Source: Hyposmocoma kahamanoa
Taxonomy: Eukaryota > Arthropoda > Insecta > Lepidoptera > Cosmopterigidae
DNA: 64,000 nt
Reading direction: 5' to 3'
Assembly (NCBI RefSeq): GCF_003589595.1
Contig: NW_020653726.1
Span: 12,639,807 to 12,703,806 of the forward strand
A model generated the notes under the pieces. It had not been told where the DNA came from and ran no database searches. It saw only the letters and a list, made by a program, of their open reading frames with translations. How positions within the stretch are numbered: the first letter of the stretch is position 1; each line of letters opens with the position of its first letter. A program made the translations under genes and the position numbers. Shown here in pieces: positions 54,297-64,000 of the stretch.

Positions 54297-57104
54297 ATGT
54301 ATCAGTTAAGTAGCATTACGGAGCGACATTACCATTAACATACACGGTAAAGCTCCTTAAATTCAGATTAAAACAAAAATCATACTTAGTTACCAAAACG
54401 ACTGTTTTATTATACTGTAACAGAATATGATGACAAGTGTAGAAAAACAAATAATTATTTTAATAAAGAAAATGAAGCTTACTAATTTAATAAATATTAC
54501 CTTATTTAAAGATCATAAGTGACAACATAACCAAAATTCAATGAAAACAATATTGCTACATATATTCAAAAATAAAGCGTTGAATAGAAACAGGCAGAAA
54601 TATTTATTTATAATGCCATACTTCAGGGGCGCTGTTAATCCTAAGGCACCGTGTAAGTAACACATCAAAAACCGGTTTGCTTTAAAAATTAGGAACCGTA
54701 AAATCTCTGGTAATAGTTGGAATATTGAAAATTAACTTGTGATCCACCATCAACATGTTCATGGGAGATGATAAATGCAATAAACAATATGAGTCACTTT
54801 TGGAAGTGGGCTCTAGACATCTGTAAGGCTGCATATGCAATGGTAGTAGACACTGCAAGTCATCTCTTGTGTTTTATGGCTTAATTGTTTAGAACTTAGG
54901 TGGTGCTTCTTGTATTCGAGAACCACGCAGCAATTAATGCCACTAAATAGCACATGCGGTTTGAGTTATTCATAAGAAAGAATGTAAGGAAAATGACACC
55001 TCCAGTGAATATCTAGTCCGTGGTCAGAGAATGTCCATATTGGGGAATGACATCATTATTGTTTTTCGCCATAAATGACGGCATTAACACGTGGCCGAAA
55101 AGAGAGCACTTTTTGCCGTAGCAAGTCAAGGTTTCCTGATGCCAATTATGATGAAAAAACATACATAGGTAAGTACCGCTGCCTGTCGTATTCTAGAGTC
55201 GAACGGTTTTTGTTTACGTCTTATGCGTATCGCTTTAATGTAACAACATGTACGAGTATGTATGTACATAAAATACTTAAATAGTTGCCAGCATTTATAT
55301 TACAAAGTGCTTGTGGCGAACGAAAGCTCGCCTTTTACTTTAGAATATTGAAGTTTGTGTTATGATATTTTTCAAATTTATCCTTTTTTAAAGTGTCTCC
55401 TTTTCATTGTTTGTTGAAATCAACTGTACATCCGAGTGGAAATGGTTTCTAAAAATTTCCATCTTACCATTTCCTATATTATATTATAAGATTTATTTAG
55501 GAAATTATATAAATAGTTTGAAATTAAAATAGTGTGTTAAATAAAAATTCTCCAGAATAGGCCTCTTTGACAGTCATTTTTTTTTTGACAGGGCCGTGTG
55601 AAAACTACCGGTTTAATTTAATTTGCATCATAATTGGATCATAATAATTTGTATTGATTTGCATGTCGCGTTTTTCTTTTTTTACCCGACTTAAAATAAA
55701 GATGACGTAACTGCATAAATAGTGAGCATATGGCAAAAAAACAGGTATGCGAACTTGATTATGTTTATACACATTTATATTAATTAACACAACTAAATTG
55801 TGAGCGATATGGTGTGAAAGATTCTAGTGACTAACATAAAAAAGAGACCGCTTCCATGGTTCCGTTATTTGAAAATTAATGAAAATAAAAAAATATGGAT
55901 AAAAAGTTGAACTCCTTCCCTCCTAGTCAAGAAATCAAGTCAAAATATCAAGAACAAAACAGGTGTGCATAAAGACTGGAAGTAACGAAAACAAAATGTT
56001 AAGGCTACAACCCGTGGAAACGCATAGTCTCTGTATGTATACAGGGTGTAATAGTTAAGTGCACCTAGACAATATTCTGTAAATATAAGAAATATGAAAA
56101 ACCTTTAAACTGATATCTAAAGTACTTTACCTGATGACATCAATATTTTTTTTAAATAAAACTAGAAATACCCAAAATTTTAACATTAAACGCTCCCATA
56201 CATTTAATAAACATTCGTAGAGTGGCTTCGGTTTCGAACAACTGCTTTGAATACAAAATTGTGTACTTACTTAAAAATAAACATCACTTTGTTTTAATTC
56301 AATTGAAAGATGGTTTTATTACTTTATTTATAGCAGTTCTGTTTTCTGTAAAGTTATTGTTCTCTTTTAAAGTAGGTCAATTAAAACCTCTCTATGTAAT
56401 GTCATATTAAATGTATGCGTTTTACGTAATAGTTTCGATATTTCTAGTTATATTTAAAAAAGTTATTGATATCACTTTCTATATCAATTTGAAGGTTTTT
56501 AACATCTCTTATATTTACGTAATAATTGCCTGGGAATACTTAAGCAATTACACCCTGCATATGTACTACCAGTAAAGTCGACGTGTTACTATCTTAAGGG
56601 TTCTTTTTGTGGCATGTAAGACTTAGTTTGAATTTTATTAGGTATAAACAAAAGAGTCTCACAAAAAAAGGTTCAATAAAGCTAGCTTGCAAACAAAACT
56701 GTACTGGAACTGGCAAGGCTTCAACTTTGTTAATAGTGCATAGCTAAATTCTTAGTAAAAACTAATAAGAAACCTACTCGGCATTCCTTTATTTTCCACT
56801 CGTGCACCTACCATTTAATGATGCTGTACGTAGTTTTCCTATGATCCACTAAATAACTAGGTATATAATTGAAACTGGGAATTAGTTTTCCTGTTAACAA
56901 CCGCAACCGATTACCTAGTCATAAGTTTTTGTATTGGAAAAATCCGTGATAAAATTAATAAAATCCCATTTTTAAAATTGTAGGTAAGTTGCGCTATCAA
57001 CTTAAAAAGCACTTGTCATCTATGATTACCTTTGTGGTAAGCGAACGTTTTCTAAATTAAGAATTTAATTACTTAAATTAAAAATTCGGAAAAATCGCAT
57101 GATT
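54297..57104. other. Non-coding region
   Basis: No supported gene. ORFs are short and AT-driven. Confidence 0.3.
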
Positions 57105-57185
57105 ATGGGACCTGTAAAGGGCCCGAAACGTTGGCTTGTTTGAAAAAACAAATATAGATCCGAATAAAACAGTTTCATTTCCTAT
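57105..57185 (+). repeat. Family G repeat
   Basis: GGGACCTGTAAAGGGCCCGA, AACGTTGGCTTGTTTGAAAA and CAGTTTCATTTCCTAT. It lies directly left of the mariner insertion. Confidence 0.7.
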
Positions 57186-57192
57186 AGATTTA

Positions 57193-58428
57193 TCAGAGAG
57201 CGCACTATAAGTTTCCGGCATTGGTCACTTACATAAGCAATATTTAAAAAATAATTACAGCATTTGAAAATGGAACTCTTTGGCTGTACAATACAGTTTG
57301 TTTGTTTGTAGAATACACCATGGATTTAACTCGTGAAAATTTACGTAGTATGATTTTCTACGACTTTAAGTGTAATTTAACAGCCAGCGGAGCTTCGCTC
57401 GGCTTCAAACTGCTTTTGGCGATGAAGCACCATGCAAGACGACTATTTATAGCTAGTTTGCAGAATTCAAACGCGGTTGTGTGAATCTCAGTGACAAATT
57501 TTCGTGATGGTCGCCCGTCCACTGCTGTGAACAACAAAACATCGATGCTGTGCACCGTATGATCAAAACAGACAGGCATGTGACATACCATGAGATTCGG
57601 GCATCTTGAGGCATAGGCATGGGTCAAATACAATCAATACTACACAAACATTGTCGTGTGAAAAAGCTGTGCTCTCAGCAGATCCCACACAATATGACTG
57701 AGGCTCAAAAAACGGATCGCGTCACTTGATGAAATGCCATGCTTACTAGATTCAACAAAGGTGCGTCAAATTTGGTGTCGGACATAGTAATAGGTGACGA
57801 AATATGGATTTATAGTTGCAATCCCAAAACAAAGCAACAATCGAGCGTATGGGTCTTTCGAGATGAGCCGAAACCAATCGAAATGGCGCGCTTGCAAAGT
57901 GCCTCTAAGCGGATGATTGCTTCTTTTTTTAATAAAACTGGACACGTGGCTACTTTTACTTTGGAGAACCGTAGTACTGTAAATAGCGATTGGTACACGA
58001 CCATTTATTTGCCGGAAGTTATTGACAAACTCCGTAAAAACAACCGTAAACGCCGTATCATCTTGCACCACGATAATGTCAGTTCTCACACGGCCAGACA
58101 GACAAACGAATTTTCGAAGGTGAACAACGTTGACCTTATACCGTACAGTCCTGACCTGACACCTTGTCACTTTTATTTATTTCCAAAAATTAAGAACCAT
58201 TTACGCGGTCAACTATTTTCATCACCTGAAGAGGCTGTCCAAGAGTATAAAAATATGTTTCAGAGATGTCACGGAGGAGTGGCATAAAGGTTTTGAAAAT
58301 TGGTTCATTCGTATGAAAAAGTCCATTGAAGCTAACGGAGAATATTTTGAGAAACAACAAATTCATTTCTAACCATTTATAGTATTTTTTTCTTATTCAT
58401 TCCGGAAATTTATAGTGCACCCCACAGA
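57193..58428 (+). mobile_element. Complete-length mariner, inactive
   Basis: The ends are inverted repeats of about 27 bp sharing GCACTATAA, G or A, TTTCCGG (57202-57218 and the reverse at 58402-58418), flanked by TA at 57191-57192 and 58429-58430, as mariner requires. The length of 1236 bp is normal for the superfamily. The transposase inside is broken. Confidence 0.85.
57320..58371 (+). pseudogene. Mariner transposase, broken
   Basis: The N-terminal part (57320-57484) reads ENLRSMIFYDFKCNLTASGA and then stops. Fragments in other frames follow (FRDGRPSTAVNNK, HTMRFGHL). A long ORF at 57739-58287 reads MLTRFNKGASNLVSDIVIGD onward. The first and second catalytic aspartates are present (GDEIWIY, codon at 57796; HHDNVSSH, codon at 58072). 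The third position reads TPCHFYLF with histidine (codon at 58168), and the spacing is 31 residues where DD34D elements have 34. A frameshift near 58265 separates the C-terminal FENWFIRMKKSIEANGEYFE. Several stops, frameshifts and the lost aspartate make it non-functional. The style fits the cecropia/Hsmar1-like mariners; that subgroup is a guess. Confidence 0.9.
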
Positions 58429-58430
58429 TA

Positions 58431-60064
58431 CGTGCTGTTAACAACAAGTTGGATACGGTTATCCCTAAATAAATTTCAATTTAAGCAGTTTTATTTTACC
58501 GGTATTTCTTCCTTATTTACTATTACAGCAACGTATACGTATATTCACTTCATTCTTTCTAAGATCCTATGCCTAAATTACATATTAGTTTATTTAAAAA
58601 GTTAGAATATAAATCTTCTTCGTAAATACCTAATAAGGCAAAGACAAAAGCGGCCAGTTTGTTTTTGTTCCTCTTATTAATGTCTATTACTATATTTCAA
58701 TACAAAAATACTGTTTTTCTTAACATAAATTATATAAGATAAACTACAACACTACGGTTTTTTTAAAGTAACTTTAGTTCCGAAAATATGGCGGGCTTTT
58801 GAAGTTACAACTACAGTCTTTACAAAGATTATTTTTATTGTAAGTATGCTATGAAAAAAAAAACGAAGAAAGAAATAGTGATGAAGAAAGGCAGAACTAT
58901 ATTCCTTATCTTAAACTAAATTACAAAAGACTTTATCCTGAAAATTCCACTAATTACTAATTCAAAGTTTTTGTTCAAAGTGATAGGAGATAATGTGATT
59001 TAAAGTGTTAGTGAAAGTGAAAATATAAATATTGACTCCCGCTGCTTAAAAGACTATGTAAAAAACTCAAATAAGTGAACTAAGTTATTTAAGAGAAAGT
59101 GAAAACATAATGCATTAGAACCAGAATGAAATATATTACTGAGGATCCCGATAAATAAACGAAGACATGGCTCAAAGTACTTGCATCCAAGCCAAAGCTC
59201 TTAATAAAAAAAATCTTAGTTCCTATTTTAAATATACTAATTGACATAAATATTATTGTTTCATTTCACAACGTTCATATGACATACCGGCCGCATTAAA
59301 TGCTTAATTTGAAAAAGAAACTACTTCAATCATCTTTTGATTTCGATTTAACGTTCTGTTATAGTAGCCAGTAACCACTGGCAATTATGATTATAACAAT
59401 CATAACGATCGTTATTATCATAATTCAACATTTTCTTGACGTTTCTCTGAATATTTCCATGAGTATAGATTATTAAGAAACAAATCGTGACGTAAAATTC
59501 CCAAGGTGTCGTACACTGTGTTTGTCAGTCATCGTCGTCAGTGAGACTAATTGCATTATGTTTATTAAATGAATGGAATACTAATTGAAGTACAGCCTAC
59601 ATAAAGACAGCGGATTTATGTGTTGGGCTACCGATAACGATCAAACACTCCCACCAAGCTCTGTAGTCTTTATAAATTGCTGCATAGTTTACCTATTCTT
59701 CGAAATAATTGCTACATGCCATTTTTCTTGACTTTCAAATGATTTTAACCAAAATTGAAAAGATACAGCACCTACATTCGATCTTTTCTATACCGATATT
59801 TAAGAAGTTACCGTGGCAGTCTAAATACTTTGACCTACCTGTAGCAGCCACCAGATGTGCCAGAATGTCGAACCCTCCTCCAACATTCAGGCACGTCTTA
59901 GTGCAAGCAAAAGATAACAGTAAGAATACGTATCGTATAGTATAAATAGATTTCACAAAATATAATACATCAGTCAGTCAGTCATCTACCAACCAACGAC
60001 TAATTTATTTCTACCTTATATCACCATGGCGCAGCGACGACAACTAACACCCTTTCACCTGTGT
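58431..60064. other. Non-coding region
   Basis: A 14-bp palindrome ATAACGATCGTTAT is at 59402-59415. An ORF at 59709-59945 ends near a donor-like ACA|GTAAGA but is not convincing. (CAGT)n-like TCAGTCAGTCAGTCA lies near 59970. Confidence 0.3.
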
Positions 60065-60355
60065 CATGGTACACTACCGCCTCTCAAGCAGAAGCCGTGG
60101 GTTCGTCTCCGCGCCGCCTCTCGCACCTCTGAGTTTTTCGAAATTTATGTGCAAAATTTAATTTGTAATTGACCATGAGCTTTTCAATGAAGGAAAACAT
60201 CGTGATGAAACCTGCACGTCGAAAAAGGTTCACAACCCTTGGAAAATCTGTAAAGAGCCCAACCCGCATTGAGCCGAAGTGACGGACTACGGCGTAAGCC
60301 CTCCCCTTGAGACACCCTTGCCCAGCAGTGGGACGTATAAATGGGTTGATGATGA
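60065..60355 (+). mobile_element. SINE family E, full length
   Basis: GTGTCATGGTACACTACCGC, the box-B-like GGGTTCGTCTCC, CTCGCACCTCTGAGTTTTTC, GGAAAACATCGTGATGAAAC and CACCCTTGCCCAGCAGTGGG, ending AAATGGGTTGATGATGATA. The best copy of the family. Confidence 0.8.
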
Positions 60356-60440
60356 TATTTAAGCAACCAATTATGGTTGAAAAGACAAAACTTATAGTAT
60401 ATTTACCTATCTTCAAAGATGTAATACATACACATTGGTT

Positions 60441-61208
60441 GAGACTTTTTTTATGTAGGCAGCAAACAAGCATACGGCCCGCCAGATGGAAAGCGGTTAC
60501 CGTCGCCTATGAACACCTGCAACTCCAGGGGCGTCACGAGCGCGTTGCCGACCCTTTAGGACTCTTCTCAAACCCCTTTTGAAGGACTCCATGCTGTATT
60601 CCTGCGGGAAACCCCCCACAGGGAGTTCATTCCACAACCTAATTGTAGGTGGGAGAAAGCTCCTCTGAAACCGTACAGTATGAGATCAACTCGGTTCCAG
60701 AGTGTGAGTATGGACTCCCCGTCTGTGGCGAGCGGTGCGATGATAAAATGTTGCTGTTTGGTATCATGTCAAACAGTTCTTCAGAACATTGGCCATTGTA
60801 CAAGCGATAGAACAGGCATAGGGAGGCAAAATCTCTCCTCCAAGACAGTGGTTCAATATCGTCTGTAAGCACAGGATCGTCAACAATTCTCATGGGACAT
60901 CTTTGAACCTCGTCAAAGGGCCCAAGTTGGCATCCAGGAGCTCCCGCCCAAAAATGGCAGCAGTATTCCATGTGGGGACGGACTTGTGACTTATGAAGTA
61001 GCAGGCACTGCTCCGAAGTGAAATACCGCTTAGCCCTGTTGAGCATACCAAGCTTTTTGGACGCCAGCTTGACTTTGCCATCTAAGTAATTACGGAACTG
61101 AACGTCACAAGACATGTCGACGCCAAGGATCCCGATGCTCTCCGAGATATTGAATGGCTTGCAAAACACCTTTTTTACATACTGTTTAACTTCTGAAGTT
61201 TCAAGCAA
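60441..61208 (-). mobile_element. 5'-truncated LINE with reverse-transcriptase C-terminus
   Basis: The minus-strand ORF 61208-60639 (189 codons) contains ILGVDMSCDVQFRNYLDGKV, ASKKLGMLNRAKRYFTSEQC, QVRPHMEYCCHFWAGAPGCQ and DPFDEVQR-like/IVDDPVL. This is the thumb/C-terminal region of CR1/Jockey-group reverse transcriptases. The 3' UTR follows (GGGTTTGAGAAGAGTCCTAA, TGCTTGTTTGCTGCCTACAT) and ends in AAAAAAAGTC near 60441. The frame is open over the whole fragment, so the insertion is not very old. Nothing upstream of the thumb is present. Confidence 0.75.
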
Positions 61209-62570
61209 TACTGAAAGACAGCATAAGCGTCATCAGTGCGGCGACAATGTCATCGGAGGTATGCTTAGACATTTTTTCATCGAGGTATGCGACTTCTATT
61301 GCCTATTTATTTAGATTTCTGTGATGACACCGCGATTTGACAGTTTGGAACGGACCCGTTTGACAGTTTCGAACGGGCCCGTCTTTTCGTTGTCAGACTT
61401 CGAGAGTAGTCCCGTGGATCATTCATAATGGGAAAACGGCCGTACCTACGGATTTCGTGCTTTGAGAATAGAGCACCAGATGTCCCATAAGCTCGTTCTA
61501 ATTAGGATGCTGATGCTAACAAGAATACACTTTTAATAAAAAACTAAGATGCGTATTAAAGTACGTAGTAGTTTAACTTTTATTTTTTTTATGAAGTGTA
61601 TTTTACAGATAGCCGCTAATGGCCTTGACTGTGCCACAGAACAAAAGGACAATCTGAAGATTTCTTAACCTGTATAAATATTTAAGTAGTGGAAAATTCC
61701 CAGTTGGGCAGGAACCTCGGCTCAGAACGCTAATGGACCCTCCCGCCAGAAGGGCATGCTACAGGAGAGAAGCGGGCGAGCATACGCTCAACTGGGAGGC
61801 TTTTCCTCGCCGACAAGGACAGTCATTTCATGAGGAAAGATTAAGGTTTTTTACGCGTCGCCAAGTAAATCTAAGAAAAATTTTAATACCACGACTCAGA
61901 AATGATCAATATAAGTCAATGCCATATAACTTTATTTATGTGATCATGTAAATGAAACTCATTCAAACTCACTTATTTATCAAACTGAAATTCATTATTT
62001 CTTAAATATTAATTATTTATAGTACGCCACAACAGGCGTATTTAAAATTGTTTCACCAGAATCGTTATTTCAACAAATGATCAGGTTCCTTATGCCAATT
62101 ATAGTTAGTGATTTTTTTCTGAACGATAATAACAGATATTTACATGTCATTAAATAGAGTAAATAATGTACTTAAAATTCTTAATATAGAAGATACAATA
62201 GTAAAATATCTAGAGGTAGACTATTTTATGGATAGCCGCGCTCCGGGGCATTTAAGAGTTTTATGATCGCAATTTTTTCCCTAAGTCTGATAGCTATGTC
62301 ATTATAATAAGAATGTTTATTTGGAACAATAACAAGATTTACATAATAACTATAACTTCGATAATAACTACAACAGTTAAATATCAACGCCCATCTCCTG
62401 TTAACATGTGGAATCAGACGTATCTTACTATGGTATGTTAAAATCAGTTAGCAACTTTACCCAAAAAATAAACATTTAGACAGAGATATTTATATTATTG
62501 AATATTATGTTTTTATTGCCATGACATTCATATTTTTTGTGAAAATACTAGTGTAGTAAAAAGTAGTGGT
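61209..62570. other. Non-coding region
   Basis: A short tandem pair TGACAGTTT[GC]GAACGG lies at 61339-61386. The ORF at 61733-61951 is unrecognised. No gene is supported. Confidence 0.3.
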
Positions 62571-62574
62571 ACTT

Positions 62575-62790
62575 TGGCGTTATTAATGATAACAAACATC
62601 GAACATACACAAAGAAAAATTCCCTTTTCAAAAGAAAGTTTTTTTTGTGTTGAATCGAATCCATTCGAACCAGCAACCGTTTACCAGACCGGGGCTAACC
62701 GCTCTCCCAAGTAAGCTACGAAACACTCAGCAGACCTCACAAATTTCTCAATGTGCTGGTTGCCAGTCTTTGTTTTTTTATTTAAACGGA
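62575..62790 (-). mobile_element. SINE family C with a duplicated tail
   Basis: Reversed AACAAACATCGAACATACAC and AAAGAAAAATTCCCTTTTCA, then the tRNA-like head read backwards to CGAACCAGCAACCG (box B) and CTCTCCCAAGTAAGCTACG (box A). Confidence 0.65.
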
Positions 62791-62944
62791 TTTTTTTTGT
62801 AACGCCATCTGTGAGCCAGTCTTTAAAAAAACAGTCAAATTGGAAAATAACAAAAATTAAATTTATCCAGTTGCTGGTTACATAAAATTGCATTGAGTTA
62901 GTTATGGCTAAGTAGTTTAAAATAATATCAATAAAGCCGTGTAA

Positions 62945-63007
62945 TTCCTCGTTTGTTTGTCTCTGTACTTTTTTCTTATGTGCAATAAAGAGTATTGTAT
63001 TGTATCA
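62945..63007 (+). mobile_element. LINE 3' tail with TATTG repeats
   Basis: TTGTCTCTGTACTTTTTTCT and GTGCAATAAAGAGTATTGTA run into TTGTAT, as at 19600-19665. Confidence 0.5.
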
Positions 63008-63377
63008 GGTATGTTTGCCGAATATCCTGCGCAAGCTGGTAGCTTCGATGATACAACGCGTACGGGACAGTACCAGCGGTGTCCTGAACACCATTCTGTA
63101 GCTGGTAAATTGTCCGATAGTAAGACGCAGGAATGTGTGTCACATGCGTTCTAGAGTCGCCTTATATAATTAATTGAATTTCATTGTTACTATAAATAAC
63201 ATGGTTAATAAGACAATTGTTACTATGAACGTTAGTTAGTATGAACGTTAATTTGAAATGAAAGATTAATATTGTATTGTTAAAAAAGCACGAAAGTTAA
63301 TAGGGATCACTATTATGATCTCATTGCACGGTATCAGCATTGGTTATCTATTCACGACAATGAGCGCGACCAGACGT

Positions 63378-64000
63378 GCTTGTTAATCATTAAAAGCCAA
63401 TCACAATCAGTCATCCTGTCCCAATAGTCGACTCAATCGGTTACGTCAGACTTGCTAATTGGATTGCCGATATAGAAGTACTGGATAGTGTACCAAAACA
63501 TTGGAAAATAAAGACTTACACACACCTACTCACACTCTATAATCAAAAACTAAACACCATCAGCAATTCTGTCACAAACTAGTCTCAACAGCGGAATAGG
63601 TTACATAAGGCTGTTTGCCGGATTGCTGATACAAAAATACTGATATGATAAAAAATTTAATAATAAAAACTGTAGCTCTGATTGGTACTCGCTAATCGTT
63701 AAAAGTCAAGATCATCAACAATTCCGACCCATTCTAGCATCAATAGCCGACTGAATAAGTTACATAGGACTGGATGATCTGATTGCTGTTGTAAAAATAC
63801 TGGATAGTGCATCAAAGAATAGTTTCATTTGTACTCGTTAATCATCAAAAGCCTTTTGTACGTTTATAGCCATGTAATGTAGTGTAGTAAGCTAGTACTA
63901 AATCAGTTACGTCAGAATACAAATCATACTGTCGATACATAAATAGTAGACAGTGCGTCTTACTAACATTATTCTTCAATCCCGTGTGATCAGCGGGGAA
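63378..64000. repeat. Tandem repeat, four diverged units of about 150 bp
   Basis: Units start near 63378, 63527, 63686 and 63832 (spacings 149, 159 and 146). Each has a CTNNTTAATCATTAAAAGCC-like head (weak in unit 2), a GACT-AAT-GGTTACGTCAG or GGTTACATA-like middle, GGATTGC-GAT and an AAATACTGGATAGTGCATC-like end. The array runs off the right edge. It is non-coding. Confidence 0.65.

Noticed and set aside
57766..58170. Minus-strand ORF of 134 codons
   Set aside because: Antisense shadow of the mariner transposase.
59709..59945. Possible exon with a donor near 59930
   Set aside because: The segment YFDLPVAATRCARMSNPPPT looks faintly protein-like, but there is no convincing acceptor, homology or neighbouring exon.
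1..64000. A new multi-gene system or operon-like cluster
   Set aside because: Only one gene is identifiable with confidence. The remaining recurring structure is explained by transposable elements, so no novel multi-gene system can be claimed.

Overview
The window looks like 64 kb of insect nuclear DNA, almost certainly from a moth or butterfly. It is AT-rich (roughly two thirds A+T by eye), with one clearly recognisable spliced-type gene, no operons, and a dense load of tRNA-derived SINEs, truncated non-LTR retrotransposon ends, small inverted-repeat DNA transposons, a mariner and a BEL/Pao LTR relic of kinds common in Lepidoptera. The order is an inference from repeat style and gene content; no species can be named. 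All repeat family letters (A to H) are my own labels for copies compared by eye inside this window.

Layout. 1-760: degenerate tandem repeat running off the left edge. 760-10100: AT-rich sequence without recognisable coding exons, holding a G-quadruplex motif (2861), a tight cluster of six let-7 seed matches (6009-6154), two hairpins (7082-7193 and 7299-7387) and a plus-strand polyadenylation signal (10047), so part of it may be the long 3' UTR of a gene lying mostly outside or upstream. 10150-13400: the one confident gene, a minus-strand Gremlin/DAN-family BMP antagonist (CDS 11896-12561), with a long 3' UTR, a 112-bp intron just before the start codon and a GC-rich 5' region. 13900-20900: nested transposons, chiefly a deleted BEL/Pao element (15385-17034) sitting inside another repeat and itself hit by a SINE and a 156-bp inverted-repeat element. 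20900-27500: mostly non-coding, with a LINE 3' end next to what looks like a genuine terminal exon of an unidentified gene (27176-27375, polyA signal 27443). 27600-50700: the most repeat-dense part, with about 20 copies of one roughly 300-bp family (B), eight copies of a tRNA-derived SINE (A), further tRNA-derived families (C, D, E), two other interspersed families (F, G), LINE tails and two inverted-repeat elements each caught inside a family B copy. 50700-63300: fewer repeats, a 400-N gap, LINE fragments, and a complete-length but dead mariner (57193-58428). 63378-64000: a tandem repeat with a period near 150 bp running off the right edge.

Functional picture. The Gremlin-like protein is secreted and should bind BMP-type ligands outside the cell. 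No other gene here can be tied to it. Almost everything else is mobile-element debris. No bacterial-type system, CRISPR array or operon is present. The most unusual non-transposon signals are the let-7 site cluster with the neighbouring hairpins, and the orphan terminal exon.
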